Part shown: positions 9,305 to 17,714 of the stretch, piece by piece
Position numbering within the stretch: the stretch's first letter is position 1
Layout of the letters: each line of letters starts with the position of its first letter
Source: Clostridium sp. E02
Lineage (GTDB): Bacteria; Bacillota; Clostridia; Lachnospirales; Lachnospiraceae
DNA: 64,000 nucleotides
Reading direction: 5' to 3'
NCBI RefSeq assembly: GCF_003833015.1
Contig: NZ_RJLQ01000006.1
Coordinates: 1-64,000, forward strand
Program-made: the position numbers and the translations under genes
Notes under the pieces: generated by a model
What the model was told of the DNA's origin: nothing
The model's input: the letters and a program-made list of their open reading frames with translations, nothing else
Databases searched by the model: none

Positions 9305-10181
9305 CTACCTTCAACTGTATATAGGCCAGTAATGCTACCAGAATAAGAATCACATACGACATGGCCGCCGCATATCCGAAGTTTGGAACATATTTAAAGG
9401 ATACATTATAAATATAATGGGACATGGTAATGGTTGCATTTGCAGGACCTCCATATGTTAAGTTCACAGATTCATCAAATAACTGCAAAGTTCCATTGGT
9501 CGACATGATGGCGGTTAGCAGTATCATTGGCTTCAACAAAGGTATGGTAATACGAAGCAGACATTGAAGAGGAGATGCTCCGTCAATTTTAGCTGCTTCG
9601 TAAACAGAATATTCAATGTTTTGAAGTCCAGCTAGATAAAACACCATGTTATATCCGGTCCACCTCCAGATCAGTGCCAGTATAATCACAACTCTGGCAC
9701 TGTTTGGATGCCCCAGAAAGTTATATCCCGTTGTGAAGAACCCCAGTTTGATGAGCACAGTATTCACCAGTCCATCTATGGCAAATAAAGAACGGAATAT
9801 GACTGCGTAGGAAACCAAAGAGGTGGCACATGGGAGGAATATGGCAGTACGAAACAGTCCCTTGAACCGAAGTTCTTTCTTATTTAGTAACGAAGCTAGG
9901 ATCAGAGCAAGAATCAACATAACTGGTACTTGTATTAACAGATATGTAAAATTATTGGTAAGCGCCTGGACAAAAATCGGATCCTGAAACATACGGATAT
10001 AGTTTCCTGCCCCAGTCCATTTCATAGCCGCACCGAGCCCGGTACGGAAGGATAAAAACAAAGCCTGAATCATAGGAACAAAACTCATAATTACTAGTAG
10101 TAGAACTGCAGGTGCCAAAAAGATCCAGCCTGCCCGGCTCTGCTTCTGTCCTAACGTTCGGTTTTTCTTTAATCTTACCAC
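9288..10181 (-). CDS. Carbohydrate ABC transporter permease, MalF/UgpA type
   Basis: The 297-aa membrane protein has about six hydrophobic segments and the EAA motif EAAKIDGASPLQCLLRITIP. It forms the heterodimeric channel with the next gene. The start is GTG, with GAGAGGTGG about 7 nt upstream. The gene begins 33 bp after the binding-protein gene. Confidence 0.93.
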   Translation of the reverse strand: MVRLKKNRTLGQKQSRAGWIFLAPAVLLLVIMSFVPMIQALFLSFRTGLGAAMKWTGAGNYIRMFQDPIFVQALTNNFTYLLIQVPVMLILALILASLLNKKELRFKGLFRTAIFLPCATSLVSYAVIFRSLFAIDGLVNTVLIKLGFFTTGYNFLGHPNSARVVIILALIWRWTGYNMVFYLAGLQNIEYSVYEAAKIDGASPLQCLLRITIPLLKPMILLTAIMSTNGTLQLFDESVNLTYGGPANATITMSHYIYNVSFKYVPNFGYAAAMSYVILILVALLAYIQLKVGDKRD

Positions 10182-10214
10182 GATGATACCACCTCTCTTA
10201 TTCCTGATTCTACC

Positions 10215-11531
10215 TTATTTTCCCATTGCAAAATTCACCGTATCCTCTGCAGTTTTTATCTCAGAATCAATATCTGAACCTGCAACGACTCTTGTAATGG
10301 CAGTGGCAACCGCATCTCTTGCCTCATAATAATAGACACCAGTATTATTTGACGGCGTTTTTGATGCAAACTCTGTGATCATGGCATAGATTGGATCATT
10401 GCCGAAAAATTCCTGTGGTTCTTTGTATACTTTACTATCTGCTACCGGAAGATAAGTAGAAAGTGCGCCGGATTTTGGAAGAATGGTTTCAAAAAAAGAA
10501 GTGCTTCCTGCAAATGTTTTTGCCAGAAAATCATACGCCAGTTCCGGATTTTTACATGCTGTTGTCACCGCCCAGCTCGAACCTCCATTGTTGGAATAAT
10601 TGGTTGCCCCATCAACCTCTTCCAGTTTTGGCATATTAGTAAGCCCCCACTTTCCAGACTGATCCTCTGCGGTTTGAATGCTTGCCAGAATCCAGCAGCC
10701 GTTGACGGTTCCACCTACGGTACTATTTGTTAATGTACCTATATATTGATCCCAGTCATTGACTTCTATTAACACTCCGCTTTTTACCAAAGCCGCATAC
10801 GTTTCCATCACTTTTTTTAGTTTTTCATTCCCAATCATGGCTGGATTTCCGTCTTGATCAAATAGACTTCCTCCGGCAGACTGTAACATCATCATGATCA
10901 GATCCGACTCTCCTGCCTGACAAGATAACAACGGTTTCCCCGTCTTTTTAAGGATATCTTCCCCCATTTTTTGATACTGGCCCCAGGTAATATCCTTAAA
11001 TTCATCCACCGTATACCCTGCTTCTTCTAAGATATCGGTACGGTAACAGGCAACCACGGCTCCATTATCAAACGGAACTCCATAATTTTTCCCCTCTACC
11101 ACTGAGTATGCAGTTTTGGCCTTCGCAAACTTAGTAAAATCGATTCCGCTATCCGTCATATTATTAAATACATCTGGATAACTGATTACGTTTTTTAAAA
11201 ATGCGTTATCCTGTAAAAGCATAATATCTGGTAGGGAATCTAAGTTCCCAGACGTTGCTGCTGTGGTCAGCTTGGTCTGGACATCTGCCCAAGGGGTCTC
11301 TACAACATTTAATTTAAAATCCGGATGATCTTTCTGGTAAATTTTTGCTGCTTCTTCCATCGCATATACGTTAAAGGCCGGATCCCAACACCAAACAGTC
11401 AGTTCATTGTCCGTCTTAGCATTCCCACTCTTTTCCCCACCATTTTTTTGTGGTGTCGTTGTGCTACTACAGGCAGCTAAGGATAATACCATAACACCAG
11501 CCAGTAAAATTGATCCTATTTTTCTTTTCAT
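10215..11531 (-). CDS. Sugar-binding lipoprotein of ABC transporter (family 1 extracellular SBP)
   Basis: The 438-aa precursor has a lipoprotein signal (MKRKIGSILLAGVMVLSLAAC; lipobox LAAC, mature Cys at about 21) and then a periplasmic-binding fold (LTVWCWDPAFN, GVPFDNGAVVACYRTDILEE, NNGGSSWAVTTACKN). It captures an oligosaccharide at the outer membrane face and delivers it to the two permeases. I chose the ATG at 11531 because AAGGAGGAAATTTGTT precedes it; an in-frame ATG 54 bp upstream would put that site inside the gene. It is the first gene of the SBP, permease, permease, GH42 operon. The ligand is probably a galactoside from xyloglucan, galactan or arabinogalactan (inference from neighbours). 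Confidence 0.94.
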   Translation of the reverse strand: MKRKIGSILLAGVMVLSLAACSSTTTPQKNGGEKSGNAKTDNELTVWCWDPAFNVYAMEEAAKIYQKDHPDFKLNVVETPWADVQTKLTTAATSGNLDSLPDIMLLQDNAFLKNVISYPDVFNNMTDSGIDFTKFAKAKTAYSVVEGKNYGVPFDNGAVVACYRTDILEEAGYTVDEFKDITWGQYQKMGEDILKKTGKPLLSCQAGESDLIMMMLQSAGGSLFDQDGNPAMIGNEKLKKVMETYAALVKSGVLIEVNDWDQYIGTLTNSTVGGTVNGCWILASIQTAEDQSGKWGLTNMPKLEEVDGATNYSNNGGSSWAVTTACKNPELAYDFLAKTFAGSTSFFETILPKSGALSTYLPVADSKVYKEPQEFFGNDPIYAMITEFASKTPSNNTGVYYYEARDAVATAITRVVAGSDIDSEIKTAEDTVNFAMGK

Positions 11532-11637
11532 AACAAATTTCCTCCTTATTTTTTCGTTATTTTGAGAATCTCTAACTTTTTTCATAAAAATTGCAGATAA
11601 AACATGCAGCTCTCTCCATAAAAAAAAGGTATCCTAC

Positions 11638-11665
11638 TGTTATCTATTTCATGAAACGGATAACA
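11638..11665. promoter_or_regulatory. 28-bp near-perfect dyad, probable operator of the SBP-GH42 operon
   Basis: The arms are TGTTATC and GATAACA around the self-complementary core TTTCATGAAA; 12 of 14 base pairs are complementary. On the minus strand it begins 2 bp after a perfect TATAAT (11668-11673) and so covers the expected transcription start, where a repressor would block initiation. No good -35 is seen upstream, so an activator, perhaps the AraC protein encoded next door, may also be needed. Candidate binder: the LacI-type protein at 90-1094. Confidence 0.7.
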
Positions 11666-11737
11666 ACATTATACCAATTTTTCAAATTTGAAAGCATCTA
11701 TATTTAATTAAAAAAAGCGCAAATTCAACCATTCAGA

Positions 11738-12667
11738 TCATTGCCAGCCTTTGTGTGTACTGATCTGACAATGATCCAGTCGATTCTCATCCTTTTCCTT
11801 CGATTTTTTCCACTGATATGGGGAGCAGCTCATCACTTTCTTAAAGTTTCGGTTAAATGCAGAAACTGATGCAAAACCAGAGGATTCTGCTACCTCATCC
11901 ATGGATTTTTCCGTGTTCTTTAAAAATTCACATGATTGTTGAATTCGGATTAAATTTATATACTCCAATGGCTTCATTTTCATTCCATCTTCAAAGACAC
12001 GACGAAAATGACTTTCACTCATATTGCATTGAACTGCCAAATCTTTTATTTTAATTTCTTTTAAATATTGTTCTGATATGTAATTAAGCGCATCGGAAAT
12101 CAATGCTGTGTGGGGTCTTCTACGCATCACATTCACTTCGGCATCGGAGAGCCGTAATAATTCAGTCAGCCATGCCTGTAAAAGTCCCCTGATGTTATCT
12201 TTATAATATGGCTTTTTCATGCGTGCTTCTTCTATAATCCCAATTATCACTCGAAATAAAGAAGGATGCTCATCCCCTGACAATAAATAACCAGTTCTTT
12301 GGATCTGTTTTAGTATATTTTTTTTACTCAGCGGATCCTTTACAAACCAGTTGCAGAGAACTTGCTCCATATCCACATACAGCCATTCCCAATATCCTTG
12401 TGTCCCTTCCTCGCTGTTGGTGGTATGAGGAAGCCTTGGAGGTACGATCATAATAGATTTAGGAGAAAAGGGAATGCGTTCCTGACCCAACACAACTTCC
12501 CCAGTGCCAAAATGGCAATAGCCTATCTCCATTAAATTATGAAAATGAAGGTATTTGACGTGCCTTCCATACTCCCTGATCCAACCTTCCCCAAATAAAG
12601 CCAGTACTGGTTCCCCGTTTGGAATCTCATAATAGCGAAATTCCACCTTCTCTCTCTGTTTTGACAT
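11738..12667 (-). CDS. AraC-family transcriptional regulator
   Basis: The 309-aa protein has an N-terminal cupin domain (YLHFHNLMEIGYCHFGTGEV, IPFSPKSIMIVPPRLPHTT) and a C-terminal AraC double helix-turn-helix (about 190-290: IKDLAVQCNMSESHFRRVFED and SMDEVAESSGFASVSAFNRNF). It sits directly upstream of the sugar-transporter operon, same strand, 206 bp between, and is its most likely local activator. The 206-bp gap holds the operator and promoter of that operon. Confidence 0.88.
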   Translation of the reverse strand: MSKQREKVEFRYYEIPNGEPVLALFGEGWIREYGRHVKYLHFHNLMEIGYCHFGTGEVVLGQERIPFSPKSIMIVPPRLPHTTNSEEGTQGYWEWLYVDMEQVLCNWFVKDPLSKKNILKQIQRTGYLLSGDEHPSLFRVIIGIIEEARMKKPYYKDNIRGLLQAWLTELLRLSDAEVNVMRRRPHTALISDALNYISEQYLKEIKIKDLAVQCNMSESHFRRVFEDGMKMKPLEYINLIRIQQSCEFLKNTEKSMDEVAESSGFASVSAFNRNFKKVMSCSPYQWKKSKEKDENRLDHCQISTHKGWQ

Positions 12668-12685
12668 AACTCTTATCCCCCGATA

Positions 12686-12724
12686 ATTATACAGTTTTTA
12701 GTTTTCATATTTTTTGAAAATATG
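12686..12724 (-). promoter_or_regulatory. Possible AraC-gene promoter with inverted repeat
   Basis: On the minus strand TATAAT (12686-12691) lies about 20 bp before the start codon, without a clear -35. An 8-bp inverted repeat (CATATTTT / AAAATATG, 3-bp centre, 12706-12724) covers the -35 area, as expected of an autoregulatory site. Confidence 0.4.
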
Positions 12725-12789
12725 ATATTTATATTTTATAATCCACTTTATGACAAATGCAAGGGAAAAAGGGGGAAGAATGGTTTCAT

Positions 12790-13305
12790 TTATGATATAA
12801 AGTTTACCTCTACCTCATATCTGCTGCATGCTACATATGCCTGTAACAGCCCACCAATAAATAACCCTACAGAAAATCCACAAGCAATGGAGTAAAGCAG
12901 ATTGAATTCGAAGTTATTGTAAAGGAAAGGCTGAATGCTGACTGCAACATTCAAACAATATTTCACAGAAAAGTTAACTAGTATGATCATTAGCGGAAGA
13001 TAGGTTCCCGTACGATAGAAATCATTTTCCTTTTTATAAACCTTACGAAACCGGGAATACAACGAATAACCGACCATAGATCCAATCGCTGCCAGTACTA
13101 CATAGACACAAACCGATTCTCCAAAATAAGCAAACTTTGTAAAAAGCTTCATCAGACCCCAAATAATAAATATGGTTGGAACCAATAACATTTTTGAAAA
13201 TGAAATTCTGGCATCCTGAGTGGCCGCTTGCCCTCTCTTGATTAATATTACCAATAACACCCATACAATAATTGGTGTCTGCGTTAAGACTTCAATGATA
13301 AACAT
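12790..13305 (-). CDS. Small multi-pass membrane protein, DUF6622-like
   Basis: The 171-aa protein has about five hydrophobic segments (near 5-22, 36-54, 63-82, 103-122, 138-160). The N-terminus (TPIIVWVLLVILIKRGQA, then SKMLLVPTIFIIWGLMKLF) resembles the uncharacterised DUF6622 membrane family from memory; I cannot confirm that. It lies 105 bp downstream of the DUF3021 gene on the same strand. A weak promoter (TTGTTA, N17, TAATGT) may exist in that gap, so cotranscription is uncertain. Function unknown. Confidence 0.7.
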   Translation of the reverse strand: MFIIEVLTQTPIIVWVLLVILIKRGQAATQDARISFSKMLLVPTIFIIWGLMKLFTKFAYFGESVCVYVVLAAIGSMVGYSLYSRFRKVYKKENDFYRTGTYLPLMIILVNFSVKYCLNVAVSIQPFLYNNFEFNLLYSIACGFSVGLFIGGLLQAYVACSRYEVEVNFIS

Positions 13306-13410
13306 AATAATTTCCTTCTTTCTTTTTTATGATCCCACATTACAATCATCCAAAAGATTTAACAAGGTCTCAATACGCAAGCGGTCATTCCTTCTTCTTA
13401 AGCGGTTTTA

Positions 13411-13833
13411 TTATTTGGGTGACTTCGAATGAATTTTTTTATCTTCTTTCTTTTCTAATCTTTCATTCATCTTCTTTACCTCTGCTTTATCAAATTGATA
13501 CGTTAGCAAACGGATGGCAATATAAAGAATGATAACTATGGCAAGTATAGAAGCAATCCCTTCTATTGTCAGTCCCCAGTTAAACAGGTAATTACACAGA
13601 ATACAATACACCCAAACAGCGATCAAATAAACTGCTTGCTTAAAAAAAGAAGAGTCAAATAAGATTCCCTGAAAAAGACTGCGTTTGATCACTGCAGCTC
13701 CAAAGGCACTAAGTAAAATCTCATATAGGAACTGATTATTTAATTGCTTTCCGGTTAGCAACTCAATTAATACGACCCCAGTAAAAATCATTGCTGTTAA
13801 CTGGGTTATTTTATTTATTTTATGAACTATCAT
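13411..13833 (-). CDS. DUF3021-family membrane protein
   Basis: The 140-aa protein has four hydrophobic segments (about 10-28, 38-52, 65-85, 90-112) and a highly charged C-terminal tail (KKMNERLEKKEDKKIHSK). Genes of this type are typically paired with a LytTR regulator, as here: the start codon overlaps the regulator's stop by 4 nt (ATGA), implying translational coupling. The usual view is that the membrane protein controls its LytTR partner, often beside an ABC transporter; the mechanism is not established. Confidence 0.85.
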   Translation of the reverse strand: MIVHKINKITQLTAMIFTGVVLIELLTGKQLNNQFLYEILLSAFGAAVIKRSLFQGILFDSSFFKQAVYLIAVWVYCILCNYLFNWGLTIEGIASILAIVIILYIAIRLLTYQFDKAEVKKMNERLEKKEDKKIHSKSPK

Positions 13834-14288
13834 TCGTTCTCCCCCATTCCTAATTTTCTTTTTAGACCAGCCACATACCGCCTTGATATGATGACTTTTT
13901 CCTGATTCAAAAGTAACGCTTCTAAATTCCCACTTAGTTTTGGATAGAACGAATAAATTTGATTAAAATTTAAAAGCATAGATTTACTGATTCGAATAAA
14001 TCCATAGGGATAAAGCTGTTCCTCTAGTACATACAGTTTTTCTGCAATTTCAAATGTATCTTTTTCCGTATAGACAAAAACTTTCCGATCCATCGTTTCC
14101 AGATAAAAGATATCGTCTTTTTTTATTTTATAAAATGTTTCGTCTTTTTTGCAAAGAAGGCTGCCTGCATCTTTTTCTGCCGAATTTAAGATCTGAATGG
14201 CCCGGTTTATGTTTTTTTCCACACTGTGAACCTGAAAATGAACCACTTCCTCTTCTACTTCGGATATAATATCTATCTGAACTTTCAT
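13830..14288 (-). CDS. LytTR-type DNA-binding regulator
   Basis: The 152-aa protein has a C-terminal LytTR domain (about 50-148: KKDDIFYLETMDRKVFVYT, YGFIRISKSMLLNFNQIYS, KVIISRRYVAGLKRKLGM). It lacks a receiver domain, as in the LytTR/DUF3021 pairs of Firmicutes. Its N-terminal 40 residues resemble the short beta segment common to this subgroup. The start codon lies only 25 bp after the ferritin terminator, leaving no room for a normal promoter unless it overlaps the hairpin. A possible target is the ABC exporter promoter at about 21.3 kb (direct repeats). Confidence 0.9.
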   Translation of the reverse strand: MKVQIDIISEVEEEVVHFQVHSVEKNINRAIQILNSAEKDAGSLLCKKDETFYKIKKDDIFYLETMDRKVFVYTEKDTFEIAEKLYVLEEQLYPYGFIRISKSMLLNFNQIYSFYPKLSGNLEALLLNQEKVIISRRYVAGLKRKLGMGENE

Positions 14289-14313
14289 TCCTTAGCTCCT
14301 TCTCTAAAAATAG

Positions 14314-14361
14314 AAAAAGCATTCCCCACCGGATCCTAGAACCCGGCAGGGTCTGCTTTTT
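14314..14361. terminator. Terminator downstream of ferritin gene
   Basis: A long imperfect hairpin, with outer arms AAAAAGCA / TGCTTTTT, GC-rich inner pairs and a CTAG centre, begins about 28 bp after the ferritin stop. The minus-strand T-run follows the stem. Read-through could supply LytTR expression. Confidence 0.8.
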
Positions 14362-14389
14362 ATCAAACGATTGAATCATCCATCTACAA

Positions 14390-14902
14390 TCAGATCACCA
14401 ACGTTGGCGAAGTATAAACTCTAGAGGATAGTTCAGAATCCAGCATATACAATCCTTTGGAATCAGACCCAAATAAGTCATATCTCTTAATGATCTCATC
14501 TGTATTCTTCTCTTCTTCCCCCTGTTCCTTTACAAACCAGTCAAGGAACTGCATCGTACGGAAATCTTTCAGCTCATAAGCAGCTCCGTATATGTCATGT
14601 ATGGCTTTTGTAACTTTCATCTCATGCTCATACGCCTCCACAATGGGCTGGCGGAAGTCTTTAAACTCATAGGAAGGAGCCTTAATATCATCCAATACGA
14701 TTTTATCTCCATTATGAAGCAAATAATCCATGAATAATGTAGCATGATCCCGTTCTTCCTGGGTTTGTATCTTGAACCAATTTGCAAATCCATTTAAATT
14801 ACAATCGGCATAATAATTGCAAATATCCAGATAGGCATAAGCCGAATAGAATTCAAAATTAACCTGTTTATTTAACATATTAACAATTTCTTTATTTAGC
14901 AT
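14390..14902 (-). CDS. ftnA: Bacterial non-haem ferritin
   Basis: The 170-aa four-helix protein has the ferroxidase residues at the same numbers as Escherichia coli FtnA: E17 (NKQVNFEFYSAYAYL), E50 and H53 (TQEERDHATLF). A helix with QGEEEKNTDEI supplies later ligands. It oxidises ferrous iron and stores it as a mineral in a 24-mer cage, which protects anaerobes from iron and oxygen stress. I chose the ATG at 14902 since AAGGAGGACATTACG lies just upstream. It is monocistronic, with its own promoter and terminator. Confidence 0.95.
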   Translation of the reverse strand: MLNKEIVNMLNKQVNFEFYSAYAYLDICNYYADCNLNGFANWFKIQTQEERDHATLFMDYLLHNGDKIVLDDIKAPSYEFKDFRQPIVEAYEHEMKVTKAIHDIYGAAYELKDFRTMQFLDWFVKEQGEEEKNTDEIIKRYDLFGSDSKGLYMLDSELSSRVYTSPTLVI

Positions 14903-14952
14903 CGTAATGTCCTCCTTATTCTTGGGCATATTTTCAAATTACTTGTTCTTAT

Positions 14953-14981
14953 ATTCTAACATTTTTATCATAATTATTCAA
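14953..14981 (-). promoter_or_regulatory. Predicted sigma-A promoter for ferritin
   Basis: The minus strand reads TTGAAT (14976-14981), N17, TAGAAT (14953-14958), about 50 bp from the ferritin ATG. I see no clear Fur or PerR box here. Confidence 0.7.
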
Positions 14982-14998
14982 TAGCATACCAAAAAATA

Positions 14999-17182
14999 TC
15001 ATTTTTTCTTAACGTCAGACAATTTCATTTTTCTTACTTCCCACATGGCCCAGAGAGGACTGGCAACACAAATCGAGGAATAACAACCCGTCAAAACTCC
15101 AAAAAACATGGGTAATGAAAACTCCATGATTGATTGAATCTGAAAATGATACGAAGCAGCCAGTAATATAAATACACAAATCCCAGTTGTAAACGAAGTA
15201 TTAACCGAGCGTTTTAAAGTTTGTGAAATACTAATATTAGTCAGGTCCTCTACTGGCATCTTTAAATTCTGTTTGCGATTCTCCCTTATCCTGTCGTAGA
15301 TAACTATGGTGTCATTGATGGAGTAACCGATGATTGTCAATACCACTGCAACAAAAGCGTCATTGAGTGGAATCCGAAACAGGACAAATACAAAAAACAC
15401 CACCAGTACATCATGGAACAAGGCTATCATGGCTGTAATTCCTGCAGGGAGTCCTGAGATAACAGAGAAACGGACCCACACGTACCCAACTATAAAAAGC
15501 ATAGATAAGGCAATGGCTGTTGCCCCATTTCGAAGAGCCTTGGCCCCTATATAAGGTTCTACCACATAAGATTCAGAGACCTTGCCTTCGCCATTTCCTG
15601 TGATCTTGTTGATCACCGCCGTTATTTGTTTCTGCTCATTGGGAGACATTCCTAAACTGCCTGCAAGCGTTACAGAAAGACGTTTCTGACCAGACATGGG
15701 ATCTTCCTTTATCTGAACCGTAACCGGTCGATTGGTTTCTTTTTCCACAGCCCCCTGGATCTTACTGGTATCTGCACCCTCGGATATCTGATACGTTAAT
15801 ACCGCACCTCCGGTGAATTTGGTATCCAGTTTCACTCCAAAAAAGAAACACCCCAAAATACCAGATAGAAGCACGAATCCGGAAACAAAAGCAAATATAT
15901 ATTTCTTTTGATAAAACGGTAAGATTTTTTTGTCTTTTCGAATCTTGAACCATGCTGTATTTCGAAAGAAATCAAACGATACCAAAGACAGAATCAACTG
16001 TTTGGATACCGTTACTCCAACCAACAGGTTTACGATCATACCCATAAGCAGAGTGTAACCGAAACTTAGCATAGTTCCTGAACCTAAAAACATTAAGATC
16101 ACTGCTATAATTGCGGTGGTCACATTCCCATCTAAAACAGAAGAAAACGCATTTTTATAACCGGTCTGTATGGCAGCTTTTATAAAACTGCCCTTTTTCA
16201 GTTCATCGGAGATACGTTCAGAAATAATGATATTGGCATCCACCGCCATTCCCAAGGTCAAAATCATACCCGCAATTCCCGGCAATGTCAGTGTGTACTG
16301 TGGAATGGAAACAGAGAGCATTTGTAAACTCATCTGCAGCACCAAAGTCACACAAGCAATCACACCTGGAAGCCGGTAACATAAAATCATAAACAGACAT
16401 ATGATTAAAAATGCAACCATGCCGGCATATACCATGATGGTCAAAGCATTGCTTCCAAGGGAAGGACTGATGGTAGAAAAGTTCGTTGTTTTTAAAGAAA
16501 ATGGAAGGGCTCCTGCATTGATTTTCTCTGCCAGATCTTTTGCCGCCTGATAGGATTCCATTCCGGTGATAACGGCCTGACCTCCTGAAATTTTTGCTTT
16601 TACCGTAGGATTGGAGATTTGATCTTTGTCCATATAGATTCCCAATCGTTTCCCAATCAACGATTTTGTTGCATTTTCAAACAGCTTTGCCCCTTCCGAA
16701 TCAAACGTCAGAGCCACCTGATATTGTTTCGCTCCATTGGCATTTTTCATCTCTGGTGTTGCATTTTTCACATTTTTCCCTTGAATTAATACCGTTCCAT
16801 CGGGGTCTTGAAATGTAAGCTCTGCCATTGCACCAAGTTCTGTTATGGCATCTTCTGGATTAAAATCTGTCTCCTGTGATTTCCATGGAAATTGAACAAT
16901 GATGTATCCGGCTTTTTTATCAACCGTTACTTCACGATCTGTTATGTTTTGATTATCCATTCGGGTTTCAATTACTTCCCTGGCAGAATCAAGCTCCTGC
17001 ACGGTTGGTTTTCGGTCCATTCCCTGAGGCTCAAATATTGCTTCTACGCCACCTCTGATATCAATTCCTAAACGCATGTCAAAGGCACCTTTGATGCTAT
17101 CTCCTGCCCCAAAAATTGCAATAGAAACAAACGCTGCAATAACAAGCAAAATTGCAGCAAATAATTTCTTTCCTGGTTTCAT
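14999..17182 (-). CDS. secDF: Fused protein-export membrane protein SecDF
   Basis: The 727-aa protein joins SecD (about 1-415) and SecF (about 425-727) in one chain, as in Bacillus subtilis; there is no frameshift. The SecD part has one N-terminal helix, the D1 motif (LGIDIRGGVEAIFEP), a large extracytoplasmic domain and transmembrane helices with TLPGIAGMILTLGMAVDANI. The SecF part has KLDTKFTGGAVLTYQI and VAVVLTIIGYSINDTIVIYDRIREN. SecDF uses the ion gradient to pull preproteins through SecYEG. It follows a small membrane-protein gene by 38 bp and shares its promoter. Confidence 0.95.
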   Translation of the reverse strand: MKPGKKLFAAILLVIAAFVSIAIFGAGDSIKGAFDMRLGIDIRGGVEAIFEPQGMDRKPTVQELDSAREVIETRMDNQNITDREVTVDKKAGYIIVQFPWKSQETDFNPEDAITELGAMAELTFQDPDGTVLIQGKNVKNATPEMKNANGAKQYQVALTFDSEGAKLFENATKSLIGKRLGIYMDKDQISNPTVKAKISGGQAVITGMESYQAAKDLAEKINAGALPFSLKTTNFSTISPSLGSNALTIMVYAGMVAFLIICLFMILCYRLPGVIACVTLVLQMSLQMLSVSIPQYTLTLPGIAGMILTLGMAVDANIIISERISDELKKGSFIKAAIQTGYKNAFSSVLDGNVTTAIIAVILMFLGSGTMLSFGYTLLMGMIVNLLVGVTVSKQLILSLVSFDFFRNTAWFKIRKDKKILPFYQKKYIFAFVSGFVLLSGILGCFFFGVKLDTKFTGGAVLTYQISEGADTSKIQGAVEKETNRPVTVQIKEDPMSGQKRLSVTLAGSLGMSPNEQKQITAVINKITGNGEGKVSESYVVEPYIGAKALRNGATAIALSMLFIVGYVWVRFSVISGLPAGITAMIALFHDVLVVFFVFVLFRIPLNDAFVAVVLTIIGYSINDTIVIYDRIRENRKQNLKMPVEDLTNISISQTLKRSVNTSFTTGICVFILLAASYHFQIQSIMEFSLPMFFGVLTGCYSSICVASPLWAMWEVRKMKLSDVKKK

Positions 17183-17220
17183 AAATTATCCTCTTTTCTG
17201 ATTGATCTTCTATCTGCATT

Positions 17221-17616
17221 TTAAATGCCTGCAGATCCTTTTTCACCATCTGAATCGTGGATATATTGGATCAAAAACAGCCTGCCAATCAAATCTTTGG
17301 GGAGAGTTGTGGTTTCTACCAGCCCAAACAGTAGGGGGAAGAAGAAAAAGAAAGTAGGAAAACTAATATCGGAATGGATGGAATGAGTCAAAGAAATTTG
17401 ATCCGTTTCTTCCTCAAATACTTCTGGGATCTCTGCGTCCCAATTGCTTCTTTTATGATAAAAATCTCCGCAAGAAACAGACCCGGAAAAAGTAAACACC
17501 CCTTTCCCCTGATCTGAGTCATAATTTCCATTCAGTTGAGCAAAAAACCATGCGACGCATAACAAATATGCAAGTGTTCTATGCATGGGCTTTCTTCTAT
17601 TACTCTGAATTATCAT
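17221..17616 (-). CDS. Hypothetical small membrane protein upstream of secDF
   Basis: The 131-aa protein matches no family I recognise. It has an N-terminal hydrophobic segment (MHRTLAYLLCVAWFFAQLNG), a polar, acidic middle with two Cys-containing turns, a phenylalanine-rich segment (FPTFFFFFPLLFGLVE) and a tail ending HDSDGEKGSAGI. Expression is supported by a strong promoter at 17656-17684 and AGGAGA before the ATG at 17616. A longer in-frame ATG at 17667 lies upstream of the predicted transcription start and is rejected. It is probably cotranscribed with secDF, but a role in export is speculation. Confidence 0.65.
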   Translation of the reverse strand: MIIQSNRRKPMHRTLAYLLCVAWFFAQLNGNYDSDQGKGVFTFSGSVSCGDFYHKRSNWDAEIPEVFEEETDQISLTHSIHSDISFPTFFFFFPLLFGLVETTTLPKDLIGRLFLIQYIHDSDGEKGSAGI

Positions 17617-17655
17617 TGGTCTGTCTCCTGCTGTAATTGACTCTATGCTGTGAGC

Positions 17656-17684
17656 AGTATACAACAATTTTTTTTCAAATACAA
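17656..17684 (-). promoter_or_regulatory. Predicted sigma-A promoter for hypothetical gene and secDF
   Basis: The minus strand reads TTGTAT (17679-17684), N17, TATACT (17656-17661). It is a near-consensus promoter about 33 bp before the chosen ATG. Confidence 0.75.
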
Positions 17685-17714
17685 TATTTTTTTAACCGAC
17701 CAAACCCTGTTTTT

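Noticed and set aside
14999-17182. Separate secD and secF genes with a frameshift
   Set aside because: A single uninterrupted 727-codon frame encodes both, a known natural fusion.
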